A stretch of 64,000 nucleotides of DNA from Meloidogyne chitwoodi (Eukaryota > Nematoda > Chromadorea > Rhabditida > Meloidogynidae): positions 1,550,001 to 1,614,000 of the forward strand of contig JACZZP010000006.1 in assembly GCA_015183035.1 (NCBI GenBank), given 5' to 3'. The notes below the pieces were generated by a model. It ran no database searches and was not told where the DNA came from. It saw only the letters and a list, made by a program, of their open reading frames with translations. The position numbers and the translations under genes were made by a program. Shown here one piece after another: positions 23,475-35,245 of this stretch; position 1 is the stretch's first letter; each line of letters starts with the position of its first letter.

Positions 23475-24923
23475 TTAAAAGTGCTTTAGTTTTGATGTCT
23501 TATCATCAAAAGATTGCGCTTTAGATTTCATTGCATTAACTGGATATTTATCTAAAAAGCCATTTTTAGATTTTGTTGAGACTGTTTTCTCTCTTTTTAC
23601 TGGTGGAATTTGAGGTAATTGGTTGAGCATCTAAAGAATAAAAATTGATTTCTTTTTAAATTTTATCCTCTAACCATCATGTGATAACCCATAGTGCCTC
23701 TTGGGGAAATACCAAAAATTTGACGTTGTCGATGTCGAGAAGAAAGTTTCTTTCGTCGAACTTCTCCATAACCTTTTTGTGGTTGGCTACTGCTTTGGCC
23801 AGTAGCTGTTAGTTGTGGCTGAACTGGTGAGGGGACATTTGCAGTACTGACACTACCGCCTTGTTGGGTACCAGAATTGCCACAGCAGCAAGATTGGGTG
23901 TTACATCCTGTAGCTACTTGTGTAGCTCCTCCGCTAGCTACTTGTGTAGCTGCTGGCTGATAACTTCCAGATTGTCCTACATTTATTTTTTCAATATATA
24001 AATAAATTTTTAAAAGTAATTTAACCTCCTGTTTGTCCTCCACCATAACCGCTGCCTCCTGTTGAAATTGTTTGCCCTCCTGCACTGCTAGGTACTGTTC
24101 CTCCAGTACCCAAAGTTCCACTTGCTGTTTCAGTTCCAGAACCCTCATAACTGCCCTTAGATCCTTCACTACCTGCTCCTGTACTTCCTTGACTGGTATC
24201 ACTTTCTCCAGTTGAAGTTCCGCCAGTGTTTTCGCTTCCTCCACTTGTTCCACTTCCATAACTACTTCCTCCTGTTGTTCCACCTGCACCTTCGTTGCCT
24301 CCTCCATAGCTACTTCCTCCTGTTGTTCCTCCATTGCCTCCTGAACTTCCACCTAATCCAGATCCAGAATTACTTCCTCCCGAATTTCCTCCTCCTCCAA
24401 TATTTCCACCTCCAGAAGTTCCTCCACTTAATCCACTACCACCTCCACAATTTTGGCCACAACCTGTAGTTTGAGCAATTCCTCCTCTAAAATTAATTTT
24501 AAAATAACCCTTTATAATTTAAAATATTTTATGATAATTTTACCCATTTTGTGGAATATATCCTTGTCCAGAAGGATAACCACTTCCTCCAACTCCACCA
24601 TTAGATGGTTGTACTACTTGTTGAGGAACATATTGTTGTTGTTGAGGAACATATTGTTGTTGTTGAGGAACATATTGTTGTTGTTGAGGAACATATTGTT
24701 GTTGTTGTGGAACAAATCCCCCTCCTCCTCCACCAACACCTCTACCACAACCCCCATATCCACAACCATATCCACTTCCATATCCATATCCTCCACACAT
24801 ATTACATCCAGAATATTGTTGGGGTGGAACAAAACAATATTCAATACAATCGGCATTTAAAAAATCAAAAAGAAATAATAAAAATAATTGAGAGATAAAT
24901 AATAAATAAATTATTTTAATCAT
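23475..24923 (-). CDS. Secreted Gly/Ser/Gln-rich structural protein
   Basis: Exons 24544-24923, 24026-24486, 23675-23976, 23475-23630. Signal peptide (YLLFISQLFLLFLFDFLNA), a Cys/Gly/Tyr block (CNMCGGYGYGSGYGCGYGG), four to five copies of a 7-residue repeat PQQQQYV (21-bp units at about 24610-24715), a long Gly/Ser/Thr region (GGTTGGSSYGGG type), a Cys cluster (CNTQSCCCG), and a conserved-looking C-terminal domain with EVRRKKLSSRHRQRQ and ISPRGTMGYHMM. The last exon adds a basic tail (LPQIPPVKREKTVSTKSK). It resembles a cuticle, eggshell or gland-secreted matrix protein; I cannot name a family. Confidence 0.75.
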
Positions 24924-26223
24924 CTAAAAAATTATAATTTTTCTTTAATTTTTTATAATTAAATAAAAATAATTAAATTAAAGCTAAAATATTTTTAAAA
25001 TTAATTTTATATAATTATTCTAAAATTAAAAAAAATATTTATAATAAACCAAATAATTAAAATGAGAGAAACATTTTTAAAAAATACAGAAATTAGTTAA
25101 AAGTATTAAGAGGCGTTTTATAATAATTTAAAGTTGCGCAACTGAAACAAACTTTTTTTCTTTCTAAAAAAATATTTTGTAATTATTGTAAAAATCATCA
25201 ATGATGATAACAGAAAAAAATATTAAAAAATAAAAGAAATAAATAAATATTATTTTAATAATTTAATTTTTAGGTTATTTTAAAGGAATTAATTAAATAA
25301 TATTTAATTATTATATTTAAATTGTTTTGAAGTTGTACTTAGTTAAAAATATTAAAATATTAAATATTTATACATAAACTAAATCCTTTATTTTATCAAT
25401 TATATTGTATTCATTTTTAAATATTTAATTAAATTTTTAGGTAATTTAAAAAAATATTTTTACAAATTTTGCAAATAAAAATTTTAAGAAATCTTTAACT
25501 AAATTATAAGAATTTACATTCTTATATTAAATCAAAGTTTACTAATTAATGAAAAAAAATAAATAATTTTTAACCAATAAAAAATATTTAAGTTTTAATT
25601 AAATAAATACCTATATTATAACAGTAAATAATCAAAAATTAAACATTATAAAAATAAATAATTTATTTTAATTAAAGGAAAAATAAAACGGAACATTGTT
25701 CGCAATTTATTAAATTTTTAAAAGATTTTTAACCTTTAAAGCAACAAATTAAATAATTAATTTTTAGTCAAAGAACATAAAAATAATTAATTTAATTAAA
25801 TAAATGACCAAAAAATAAATTATAATTAAATATATTTTTTTTAAAAAAAAAAGAAGAATCGTTAAAAAATTTTTTCCTTAATTCAACATTTAACAACTAT
25901 CTATTCCTTAATTTCATAGGCTAAGAATAAAATAAATACCTAAATAATATTAAAACCTCAAAAAAAAAAGAAAAACATAAATTTTTATATTTTAAATAAT
26001 TTTAGAAAATTAAAACTTTTTTTAAAATTTTATTTATTTATATCAGAGATCTGTCAGTCAATCCAAGTACTTGAGTGAAATTAATAGAATATCTGATTTA
26101 TTATTTTTAAATAAAAATAAATATTTATTTAAATATTTTTTCTTTTAAAAATAAATTTCAAAATCACTAATTAGAATTTTTAAATAAATTATTTTCTTTT
26201 TCTCTTCTCTTCTGAATAATTAT
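24924..26223. other. AT-rich intergenic DNA, no feature seen
   Basis: 1.3 kb of A/T-rich sequence between two minus-strand genes; includes the upstream region of the Gly/Gln-rich gene. No ORF or repeat is supported. Confidence 0.5.
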
Positions 26224-27773
26224 TTAAATATTATTATTAAATGAAGATGAAGGAATTAATAATTCTTCTTCAATTTTAGTATTTTCTTCTTTTTTATTTC
26301 CAATTAATAAATTTTGATCATCTAAACAAATAGAATCTAAATCAATTAAAAATGAAGAAGGTATTTCTTCTTTTTTAATTCCTCTAGCACTTTTAAAATT
26401 AGCTTTACATTGTTGTTTAATTATTATTTTTTTATTTTCTAATATTGGAGATGTCAAAAGACGATTACGTAATGGAGAAAGTTTTGGAGGAGATGAAGAT
26501 GTTGATGGTTTATTAGATAATTGGGTTTCCTTAAATTAAATTTATTTTTTTTTAATTTTTTAAATGTGAAAAAAATAAAAATTAATTTTTTTGAAAAATT
26601 GAACAACAATTTTCTTTAAAATAAATAAATACTTTTAAATAATATTTAAATTATTCTAATAAAAAGGCAAACTTTATCAGAATAAAAGACTTTTTTAGAG
26701 GTAAATTCTTGTTTATTTTTTTATAAAAGTTTAAAAACTACTAACCTGATTTGTTTTTTTCTTTTCAATATAAAAAATATCAGAAATAGGAGAAGAATTA
26801 TTAAATTTATTTTCTTCATTTTTAACATTAATTAAAATTTGTACGTCATTATTATCGTCACATTTATTTTCTTTTTGAGATAAATAATTAGCAGATGATA
26901 ATAAATAATATTCATTTTCTTCTTTTTTATGACGCTCTAATATTGTTTGCTCTTTTTTTATTAAAAAAAGATTATAATTATTTAATAAAAATATTTTAAA
27001 ATAAATATAATTAACTCTTTTTTTAGCAAAAATATATTAAATGGAATAATTTAAAAAATTTAAATAAATTGCAATTTATTTATTATAAAATATTTTTATT
27101 AAATAATCAAAAAAAATTAATTCACCTGAACTATCCGAAGAGAATAAATTAAATAAATTTTCTTCTTTTGAATTACTAAATTTTTTAAAAATAGGAAAAT
27201 TATTATCCTCTTCTTTATTTTCCTTTAAAAAATTAATTTTTATTCTTTAAATTGAAATTATTCCCTAAATTTTACCTTTATTTTTTTATTTAAATTTTTA
27301 CATTCATTGGGGTTTTCTAAATCTTTTAAGCAAAATTTAAATGGTTGTTTTTCAGTATTAGATAAATATATTTGTGAATTATTAATTTGAACATTTTGCT
27401 CTATTTTTTGTTGTAAAGAAGTCGAAGCCCTTCTAGTACTATTTGAAGATCCTGTTCTTCTTCTACTAGCAATAGATGCTGCTGACTAAAAATTAAATTT
27501 TATTTTTGTTATAAAGTATTATAATAAAATTAATTATATTTACTCTCAACTTTCCCCCAACAGAATCAAGTGCTGAATTTAATCTACGACGAATTGCTAT
27601 CGGTTGGTCCTCTCTAAATGTATTAAGAAAAATTTTATATATAAAAATATTTTTAAAAACATTTTTTGTTACCTTAATTTATGAATTTCTCCACTATTTT
27701 GATCAATACAAATTGGCTGAACTGTAGTAGTTTTAACATGATGACCAAAAAGTGAACTTGGCACAGTTCCCAT
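26224..27773 (-). CDS. Unrecognised, mostly disordered protein
   Basis: Several exons from the start MGTVPSSLFGHHVKTTTVQ at 27773 to a TAA at 26224. The N-terminal part (ICIDQNSGEIHKLREDQPI, RRRLNSALDSVGGK) looks compact; the rest is Ser/Asn/Lys/Glu-rich with basic Ser-Arg patches (ASIASRRRTGSSNSTRRAS) and an acidic C-terminus. Gly at position 2 would permit N-myristoylation (inference). Exon/intron frames connect without stops, supporting a real gene, but no domain was recognised and exact inner borders are uncertain. Confidence 0.6.
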
Positions 27774-28390
27774 TTTCTTTTCTTTAATTAAAATTAGTAA
27801 TAAATATTTAAAAAATTTGAGTAAAAATTATTAAAGTGCAAATAGTGGCAATAAAAGAAAAATTTAGAATTTATTGTTAGCACGAAATAGCAATGTATTT
27901 TAGATATGTAAATAAAATAAAACAAAAAAATTAAATAAGAAACATTTTTCTTATATATTTTTTATCTATTAAATCACTAATATTTAATTAAAAATTGTAT
28001 AAATAAGACTGATAAATCAAAATAAAATATTTATTCAAATTCTCCTATTTTATAAGGCATATCCGTACTGTCAGCTCAAAAAAATAAAAATTTCTCTCAA
28101 AAAATAAATAAAAGAAAAGCTCACATTTTTCAATAATAAAATTTCACAAATTTTTTTTTTGTAAATAAATTTTTTTCTTTCCTTTTATTATTTATTTATA
28201 ATTTTTTAATATTTAATCCACCACCCTCACCTTCCAATTATGCTACCAAATAAATATTCTTTGCCATGGTAACAAATAAAAAAATGTTTGCAAATTATTT
28301 AATATTAAGAATTTATTTTGCAATAAGTAATCTAATAAAGAGATTTGGAAATAAATATTAATTTCAAAGTTCAAAGAATAAGAATAGAAT
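27774..28390. other. AT-rich upstream region
   Basis: Promoter side of the disordered-protein gene. No feature other than A/T runs and a short pyrimidine-rich stretch. Confidence 0.4.
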
Positions 28391-28549
28391 TAGGATTATA
28401 CATTTGCGTTTTTCAGGTAAGGATAATTTACCGTTACAGAAAATTGCCGATAATTTTTAAAATCGACCGGTACGGTAACGGTAATTTTGGTAATTTACCG
28501 CGGTAATACCGAAAATTACCGCGATATTACCTTACTGTGAATAACCCTA
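28391..28549. mobile_element. Short TACCG-rich foldback element (relative of the element at 61150)
   Basis: 159 bp with ends TAGGATTATACATTTGCG and, on the complement of the right end, TAGGGTTATTCACAGTAAGG. The interior is a run of GGTAA/TTACCG words forming a long hairpin. The neighbouring 8-mers AATAGAAT and ATTAGAAA agree at six of eight positions, a decayed target duplication. The ends and TACCG-type interior match the larger element at 61150-61984. It lies in the TBCE upstream region. Confidence 0.65.
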
Positions 28550-28706
28550 ATTAGAAAAATAAAAATTTGAAAATAGGTAAATTAAATTTAAAAAAATTAC
28601 AGTATGAATAGTCGCGCTATTTCTTGGCACTGAAAGCCATTTTTTATTAAATGTGCAATTTTGTCGCAGTTCAGAGTTTTTTTCTAAATTTTTTTTTCTC
28701 TTTAAT

Positions 28707-30886
28707 ATGGTTGAGCTCAACAAACGAATTTTATTAAATGAATCAAAGGGTGTAGTCAAATATTATGGAGAAGTAGAAGGCACTGGTGGTATTTGGGTTG
28801 GTGTCGATTGGGATGATAAAAACAGAGGAAAACATGATGGAAGTTATAATGGAAAGAAATATTTTAAAGCTTTGTAAATTTATTCTTTATATTTTTAGTA
28901 AATTATGTTTCTAGAACAAATACTTCTGGCTCTTTTTTACGTGAAAAGGATTTAGATTTTGGTACTGACCTTTTAGATGAAATTAATGAAAAATATGCTT
29001 CTGATTCTAAAATGGATGATATAAAAATTAAGGATTCTCCTGATGCAAAATTATTTGAATTTGTTAAAATGGAAAAAATACATCAAAAGCAAAAACAAAT
29101 ATTCAATCTTAGATGCATAGTTTTAAGGTTAATAAAAAATTTAGTTTTATTTTTTTTAGTTTTTCAAAGCTTTCTCACTTTGACTTTGAAAAATATGGAC
29201 ATCCAAAATTTAATTTATGTACAGAACTTGATCTATGTTTAACTTTAATTGGAAAATGGACAGATTTGATAAATATTTTGTCAGCTTTTCCTGTTCTTAG
29301 AACTCTTCAATTAGAGTATATTTTAATTATTTTTTAAAAAATTTCTAGAATATCTACAAACTAGTCAGAACTTATAATTTACAAATTAAAGTGTTTAGTT
29401 ATTTAGAATTTCTGCAATTTTATGATTTAAAAATAAAATTTAACTTTAAGTTGTAATCGAATTGAACATTTTGAAGACTGTACTGAAGAAGAACTGACAA
29501 AAATAGACAAATATTTACACGTTTTTAAAGGAATTACACAACTTTCACTAAATGAATGCTTTTTAACTTTGCAAACGGTTAAGTTTTCAGTTTTTAATAG
29601 AACTTTAATTTCATTATTTTAGGTAAATAATTTGTCTAAATTATTTATCTCTTTGGAGGAACTTTATTTGGCGAAAAACTGTTTAGCTAATTTTACAATA
29701 ACAGATGAATGCTTAAAAAATTTGAAATTATTGGATTTGCAAGGAAATCCTCTAAAAGAATTTAAGAGATTGGAATCTTTATTTAAATTAAAAAAGTAAA
29801 AATTAGATTTGTTTGTAGATGATTTTTTTAGTTTTTAGATATTAAAGTGTTTTAAAAAATTAAATAAAATTATATTTTCAGTTTGGAGACTTTAAATCTT
29901 TCATCTTGTCAACTGGAAAGTATTTATTTTGGTGATGATCTATTTGAAGGTTTTCCAAATTTGAAGACTCTTATTTTATGTGATAATCCAATTAAACAGG
30001 TTTTTAAATTTAATTTTGTTTAAAAATTGGTAAGGGTTTAACTTATGAATAACCTAAAAACATGTTACTTAACCAAAATTTTATTTACATTAACAATAGT
30101 GGGAATCAATTGATCAACTTAGACGTTTGCCTTCTTTGGAAAAATTAAATTTAAGAGGAACACTTTTGTCTGGCTCTAGAGGCTTGGAAAGCAGAGAAAT
30201 GATTATTTCTAAATTGCCAAAAATTGTATGAATTTCTAAAAAAAATTATAAAATCAAGACTTATCGTTAGCTAGGAAAAGTTTAATTTTGATAAGGCATT
30301 ATTTCTTGAGATTTGAGAAGGAACCTGGTTTAATTATTTTACTTTTTTCTATACAGATATATTTGGATAAATGTGACATTTCTACATCCTCACGCCAATC
30401 AGCTGAATTACTTTTTTTCAGTCGATTCTCTCTTCAACCAATTTGTAAAGAACATATAAGCACTTTAGAACGTTTAAAATCAATTTATGGCTTTTCAAAC
30501 GGTTATTTTCTTATTAAATATGTTTAATATTTTAATAATATTTAAAAAATTTCAGAAACAGATGAAAAACTCTCTTCAACTGCTAATAGCCAATATTCAA
30601 GCATTCAAAGCCGCCGCCTTTTTCTTGCATATAGGGATCGCTCCACAATGCGTTCACTTTCATTGGCATTATCTCTTCATAATGTTGTTGGTTTGGGTGC
30701 GCGTTTATTTGGTTTTGAACCTGATCAATTAAAAGGTTTGATATTTAAATATATTATCAAATAATTTTAGGTGTTGAAATTCAACGTTCTGATTTAAATT
30801 ATCCTTCTGAATTAATAGCACGAACAAAAGACAATCTTTTAAGACAGTTTGAACTTGAAGATGGCGACACTATTAGATTTGTTTAA
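28707..30886 (+). CDS. TBCE: Tubulin-folding cofactor E
   Basis: Ten exons: 28707-28873, 28915-29127, 29160-29315, 29451-29577, 29623-29795, 29882-29999, 30100-30225, 30357-30501, 30556-30735, 30771-30886. An N-terminal CAP-Gly domain (GEVEGTGGIWVGVDWDD, RGKHDGSYNGKKYF, TNTSGSFLR), a leucine-rich repeat region (LEELYLAKNCLANF, LKLLDLQGNPLKEF, LETLNLSSCQLES, LKTLILCDNPIKQ), and a C-terminal ubiquitin-like part ending ELEDGDTIRFV. This domain order defines TBCE, which helps assemble and take apart alpha/beta-tubulin dimers. An upstream in-frame ATG at 28653 would add a hydrophobic stretch unlike the family. Cyclin Q follows after 169 bp on the same strand, a possible two-gene operon. Confidence 0.92.
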
Positions 30887-31055
30887 TTTTGCTTAAAAAT
30901 TTTGTACACTTATGAATTTTTACGGGTTTATTTCGAATATTAATAAATTATTATTTTATTCTTTTTTGACTTTATTTATTGCTATATCTCTATATTATAA
31001 TTATAATAAATACCTAAAACAGTAAAATGTTTAATCCTAAAATATTTTATCAAGA

Positions 31056-32238
31056 ATGGAAAACAGTTCAATAACAAAGCGAGAAGTATTCACTTTTTTA
31101 ATCGATTTGGGTATGTTTATATTAATTATGACTCACTTTCATCAACCAATATTCTTGACTATACTTGAGATAATTTTGTTATAACATTTTATATTAAGGG
31201 CTTTCAATTTCCTAAACAAAAAATTTTTTCCTTTAGCCTATTCCGAAAATTTAAATAATATTTTGCAGGAATACGTTTAAAAGCAGAATCATTAACTATA
31301 GGATATTCTTCTATCTATTGTCATCGTGTGCTCACCCAAAAAGATTTTCCAAAAGGCCATGTTTGCCCTTATGTTTGTTGGATGTCTTCAAAAATAACAT
31401 AAATATATTTTTTTTTTTATTCGGTGGCAACTGCTTGTATGCTTGTAGCAGGAAAGGTTACTAGTGATACAAAAATTAACACTAGAGATGCAATGAATAT
31501 TTCTTACAGGTTTTTAAAATTAATTAAACTTTATATGAGGGAAAGTGGCAATTAGAATTATCGTGAGATTAAAATATGTAAAGTTGTGTTTTTTCTTTTA
31601 AGAATTACATATAAATGCAAAAATTGTGAATTAAAACCTAAACTAATAATACGATCTCAACCCTTTAGTCTTTAACTTGGGTTATTGGTAAAATTTCCTT
31701 TCTATAATCAATAAGTTTTAGCATTCTTCACCCTGATGCACCTCCACTTGACATTGGCGAACTTTCTTATTCTCTTAAAGAAGGTCTTATCGAGCTTGAA
31801 TTGGTAGTGCTTCGTTGTTTACGTTTCAGACTTAATTTTGAACACCCACATCAAGTATTAATAGAATTTTAACATTTATTTCCTACATTTATAGGATGTC
31901 ATTCTAATAATCCGCCTCCTCCGGGATTGGTATCCAAATATATTTATTTGTCAGCGAACTGACATTGAACGTGTTACAGCTATGCTCTTACAAGATTTAT
32001 ATGTTTATCCAGAAATTGTACTTGACCATAAACCCAGGACACTTGCCGTAGCTGTGAGTTTTTAACACTGAATGGACTAATTTTTAAGATAATTTCACTT
32101 GCTTTCTCTTCTCTAAACGTTAACATCGTGGATATTGAGTGGGTACCAGTTTTTATGCAGAATTATGACGAGAAGCATATGTACAAAATTAAGAGAAAAA
32201 TTTTAGAACAAGTTTATGAATATAAACATTTCGTTTAA
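31056..32238 (+). CDS. CCNQ: Cyclin Q (FAM58-type, CDK10 partner)
   Basis: Exons 31056-31110, 31269-about 31375, about 31424-31509, 31722-31854, 31895-32053, 32089-32238. Cyclin-box segments match cyclin Q: EVFTFLIDLGIRLKAESLT, IYCHRVLTQKDF, ACMLVAGKVTSDTKINTRDA, LVVLRCLRFRLNFEHPHQ, then the second fold DVILIIRLLRDWYPN and TLAVAIISLAFSSL. Cyclin Q activates CDK10. The intron between exons 2 and 3 should end just before VATACMLV but the DNA there is TTATTCG, not AG. Reading through meets a stop. Either the splice is non-canonical, one base is missing, or the copy is damaged. Confidence 0.82.
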
Positions 32239-32606
32239 ATTGTTCTGAATAATTGATGTATAGCGAAACAATTTAAATTAAGACAGTTTAAATTAACAAA
32301 TTTTTTTAGATTTACTTTGTCTAAAATCTTGTTCACTAACTGTAGTTACATATTTTAAAAAAACATTCAACCAATAATTATTTATCCTCGCAAAAAAAGT
32401 AATAGATGATACAAAATAACTTAAAAACTAAATAAACAGGGTTGCCATTCGTAATTTAATGAAAAATAACTGAAATTTGTGAAAATTCACCTTTCTTAAA
32501 TAGAATTTGGAGCGTACTTTAATTTAAACAATTTTTACCATGTACTTTTAAATAAGATTTTTTGTACTTTTACTTTGATTTTTGTCGATGAGAACCCTGA
32601 ATAAAA
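32239..32606. other. Convergent intergenic region
   Basis: 3' flanks of cyclin Q (plus) and NDC80 (minus). No further feature was recognised. Confidence 0.5.
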
Positions 32607-34975
32607 TTATTTCTTAGACTTCTTTTCCTCAAAATCCAAATTTTCGATCATTTCCATATTTTCTTTTAGTATAACATCAGCTAACTCACTCAAACGAATT
32701 TTCTGCTTCTGAAAATTAAAAAAGCTAATCGTAAAAAGCTATAAAACAAACATGTTGTCGCTCAAAACGATTACAAAGTTTGGTCATATTGTCCATAATA
32801 ACCGGCTGGAATTCTTCATATATTTCATCAAGTGACTGTTTGTATTGGAGAAACTAAAAATTTTAATAAAAACAAAAATGAATTAAAAATTACTTTTTTA
32901 TGTTTGTCTGCTAATTCTTCACCAATTAAATTTAATAATGTATTATATTTATCCAATTCTGAGGAAGTTGCTTGGTGTTTCTGTTTTGCAATATCTAAGT
33001 TGTGCTTTGCAGAACGAGTAGGACGGAATTCATCATCAAGCTCACGTTTAAAACGATCATTCTCCAATTTTCGACCCTCTAGACACTACAATTAAATTTA
33101 TCTAAATGCGTTTTGAAAAATTAATTTAAAATTACCATCGAAAGATTTGACTTCAACTCATCAATTTCATTAAACAAAACTGCCCTCTTTTTATTAGCTT
33201 CCTCCACAAATTTCTGATATTTAACCATCTCCGCTTCAGCATTTTCCTTTAATTTTTCAATGAGTTGTGCCAGCTTATTTTCAACAGATGATTTCTTAAA
33301 ATCGGAAATATTTTGTAAAAACGAATATTCTTCAATTTTCTGAATTTGTTGTTGTAGTTCATCGGGATGACAAAAGGCATTACAAACATAAATAAGACGG
33401 CCAACAAAAGATTTATAATCAGAATGGATCTAAAGAAATAACGTAATAGAATTAAATCGATCAATTTAACCTGGGATGAATTTTTGAAAAATTTTGGCTG
33501 TAAGACGTCACGTTTCCGTTCCTCCAAAAGATGATTATTATTTATTGTTGTAATATCCTCATGCATCTAAAATTATTCATTTTTTAAGTTTATTGGCATA
33601 AAGTTAAATTTTAAAACAAAATTTACCATTTTTCGCCTTGAAAAAAGTTGGCGAGCTTCATCCACACTCATTTTTTGATTTGCAATTTCTTGCTCCTTAG
33701 CAAGACGTTTTTCTTCCAAATCTTCATTTTTTTTGACAATAGAAGCCAATTTTGCATCACATTCTAACATCAACTCATTGTTTCGTGCAAATGTAGACAT
33801 TAAATCTTCTGTGTACTTCTCCATTGTTTCAATGTCATCAGCAGTTCCGGCAATATTCTTTTTAAAATCCAAAAGTTTTTCTTCCTCCTTAAAGATAATT
33901 ATTTTCAAGTAAAAATATATATTCTTTTGAAATAAAAATTAATACCTGAGCAACGAGTATTCTAATTCTAGCCATTTCTGCATCAAATTCCATGCGCTTG
34001 TTTCGAAGATCAGTAAAGGACACATCCCCATCAAGGCCAAGTTTTGAATTTCGATAAGCCTCAAAGTCAGAATTAAAAAGATTTCCCTCCAGTTTGGCCG
34101 ATTGTGCAGAAGACTTCACCTCCAACGCTTTTTTATAACAAGAAACGTATAATTGCCATTTTTCTTGGTCACCAACACGTCGATCATCATGGATAGTTGC
34201 CTCCAACTGATTAAAAATTTTGAGATTTTTAAACATTAAATCAAGTTCTGCAGCTACAACCAACCTCTATAAAATTAACTAGCCATTCCATAACAGAAAG
34301 CATTGTGCCCCAAGTTCCAGGACTGGTCATTGTCTGCATCGTACTGTTTTTTAGATGATATGGATATCCCAAACCGTTCAATAGTTTTACCACCTATAAA
34401 TTTATAAAAAAAATCAACAATCTTAGGTGAGGAAACATACTTCGTCGTTAAATTTCGGAGCAGGATTGGTTTGAAGTTGATAATTTGGTTGAACACACTG
34501 AAAAACAAATTCGAAGACATTTTTAAAATCACTCCTGCTAGGAATTCGCAAAAAATCACGGCCGTCAAATTTAAATGAAGGAGAAGGATTGACACAATCT
34601 TCAAGAAAAGAAACGATCTTCCTTATCATGTCATATTGCACTTCCTTAAATAGTTTTTGTAGATACATTAACAAAAAATTTCTACCTTATCACGCAAATT
34701 TCGAGTGTCTGCAATTTTTATAACTCTTGGGACAGCTACAAGTCGACGTGATGAAGAACCAGGAAAAGCACTCGGTCTGAAGTTAGATGGCGCTCCAGAA
34801 GCTATACTATATCGTGCATCAGGAACCAAACTAATACGTCCACCCCCCATAGTAAGTCGCATCCCATCAGCACTAAAATGAAGTATTAATTACTCGAAAT
34901 AAAACAAAAATAAATTAACCGTGAACGACTGATAGAAGATCTAGAGGCAGTTTGTGGCGTTTTTTGAAAATGCAT
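32607..34975 (-). CDS. NDC80: Kinetochore protein NDC80 (HEC1)
   Basis: About ten exons from MHFQKTPQTASRSSISRS at 34975 to KKSKK stop at 32607. The N-terminal tail is basic and Ser-rich (ISLVPDARYS, SSSRRLVAVPR), as expected for Aurora B-regulated microtubule binding. It is followed by the calponin-homology fold (YDMIRKIVSFLEDC, FLRIPSRSDFKNVFEFVF, VKLLNGLGYPYHLKNSTMQT, TWGTMLSVMEWLVNFIE), then long coiled coils (DIETMEKYTEDLMSTFARNN and onward) to the C-terminus. NDC80 links kinetochores to spindle microtubules. Length near 600 residues fits the family. Confidence 0.92.
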
Positions 34976-35245
34976 TATATAATTTCAATAATTGACTCTA
35001 AAACGAAAAATATTACTTTTTGGGAGAAAAAATATAAATTAGCTTAAAAAACATTTGATTCACAAAAATTTGTAGCTTCTAGAATGAATTTAAATTTTGT
35101 TTTTATAGTAAATAATTATATTTTTCGTTTCAAAATTTTTTCAGTCAGATTGTGGTCAGTTCATCACTATTTAACATAAGGCTGGATTATCGCCGATTAT
35201 TATTTAATTATTTATTAAATTTTAAAACGAGGCTCAATTCTTTCA
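34976..35245. promoter_or_regulatory. Divergent NDC80 / SEC13 intergenic region
   Basis: 270 bp between outward-facing start codons must contain both promoters. No defined site is recognisable. Confidence 0.4.

Noticed and set aside
24212..24898. Plus-strand ORFs rich in Leu/His/Phe
   Set aside because: Antisense shadows of the Gly/Gln-rich secreted protein on the minus strand.
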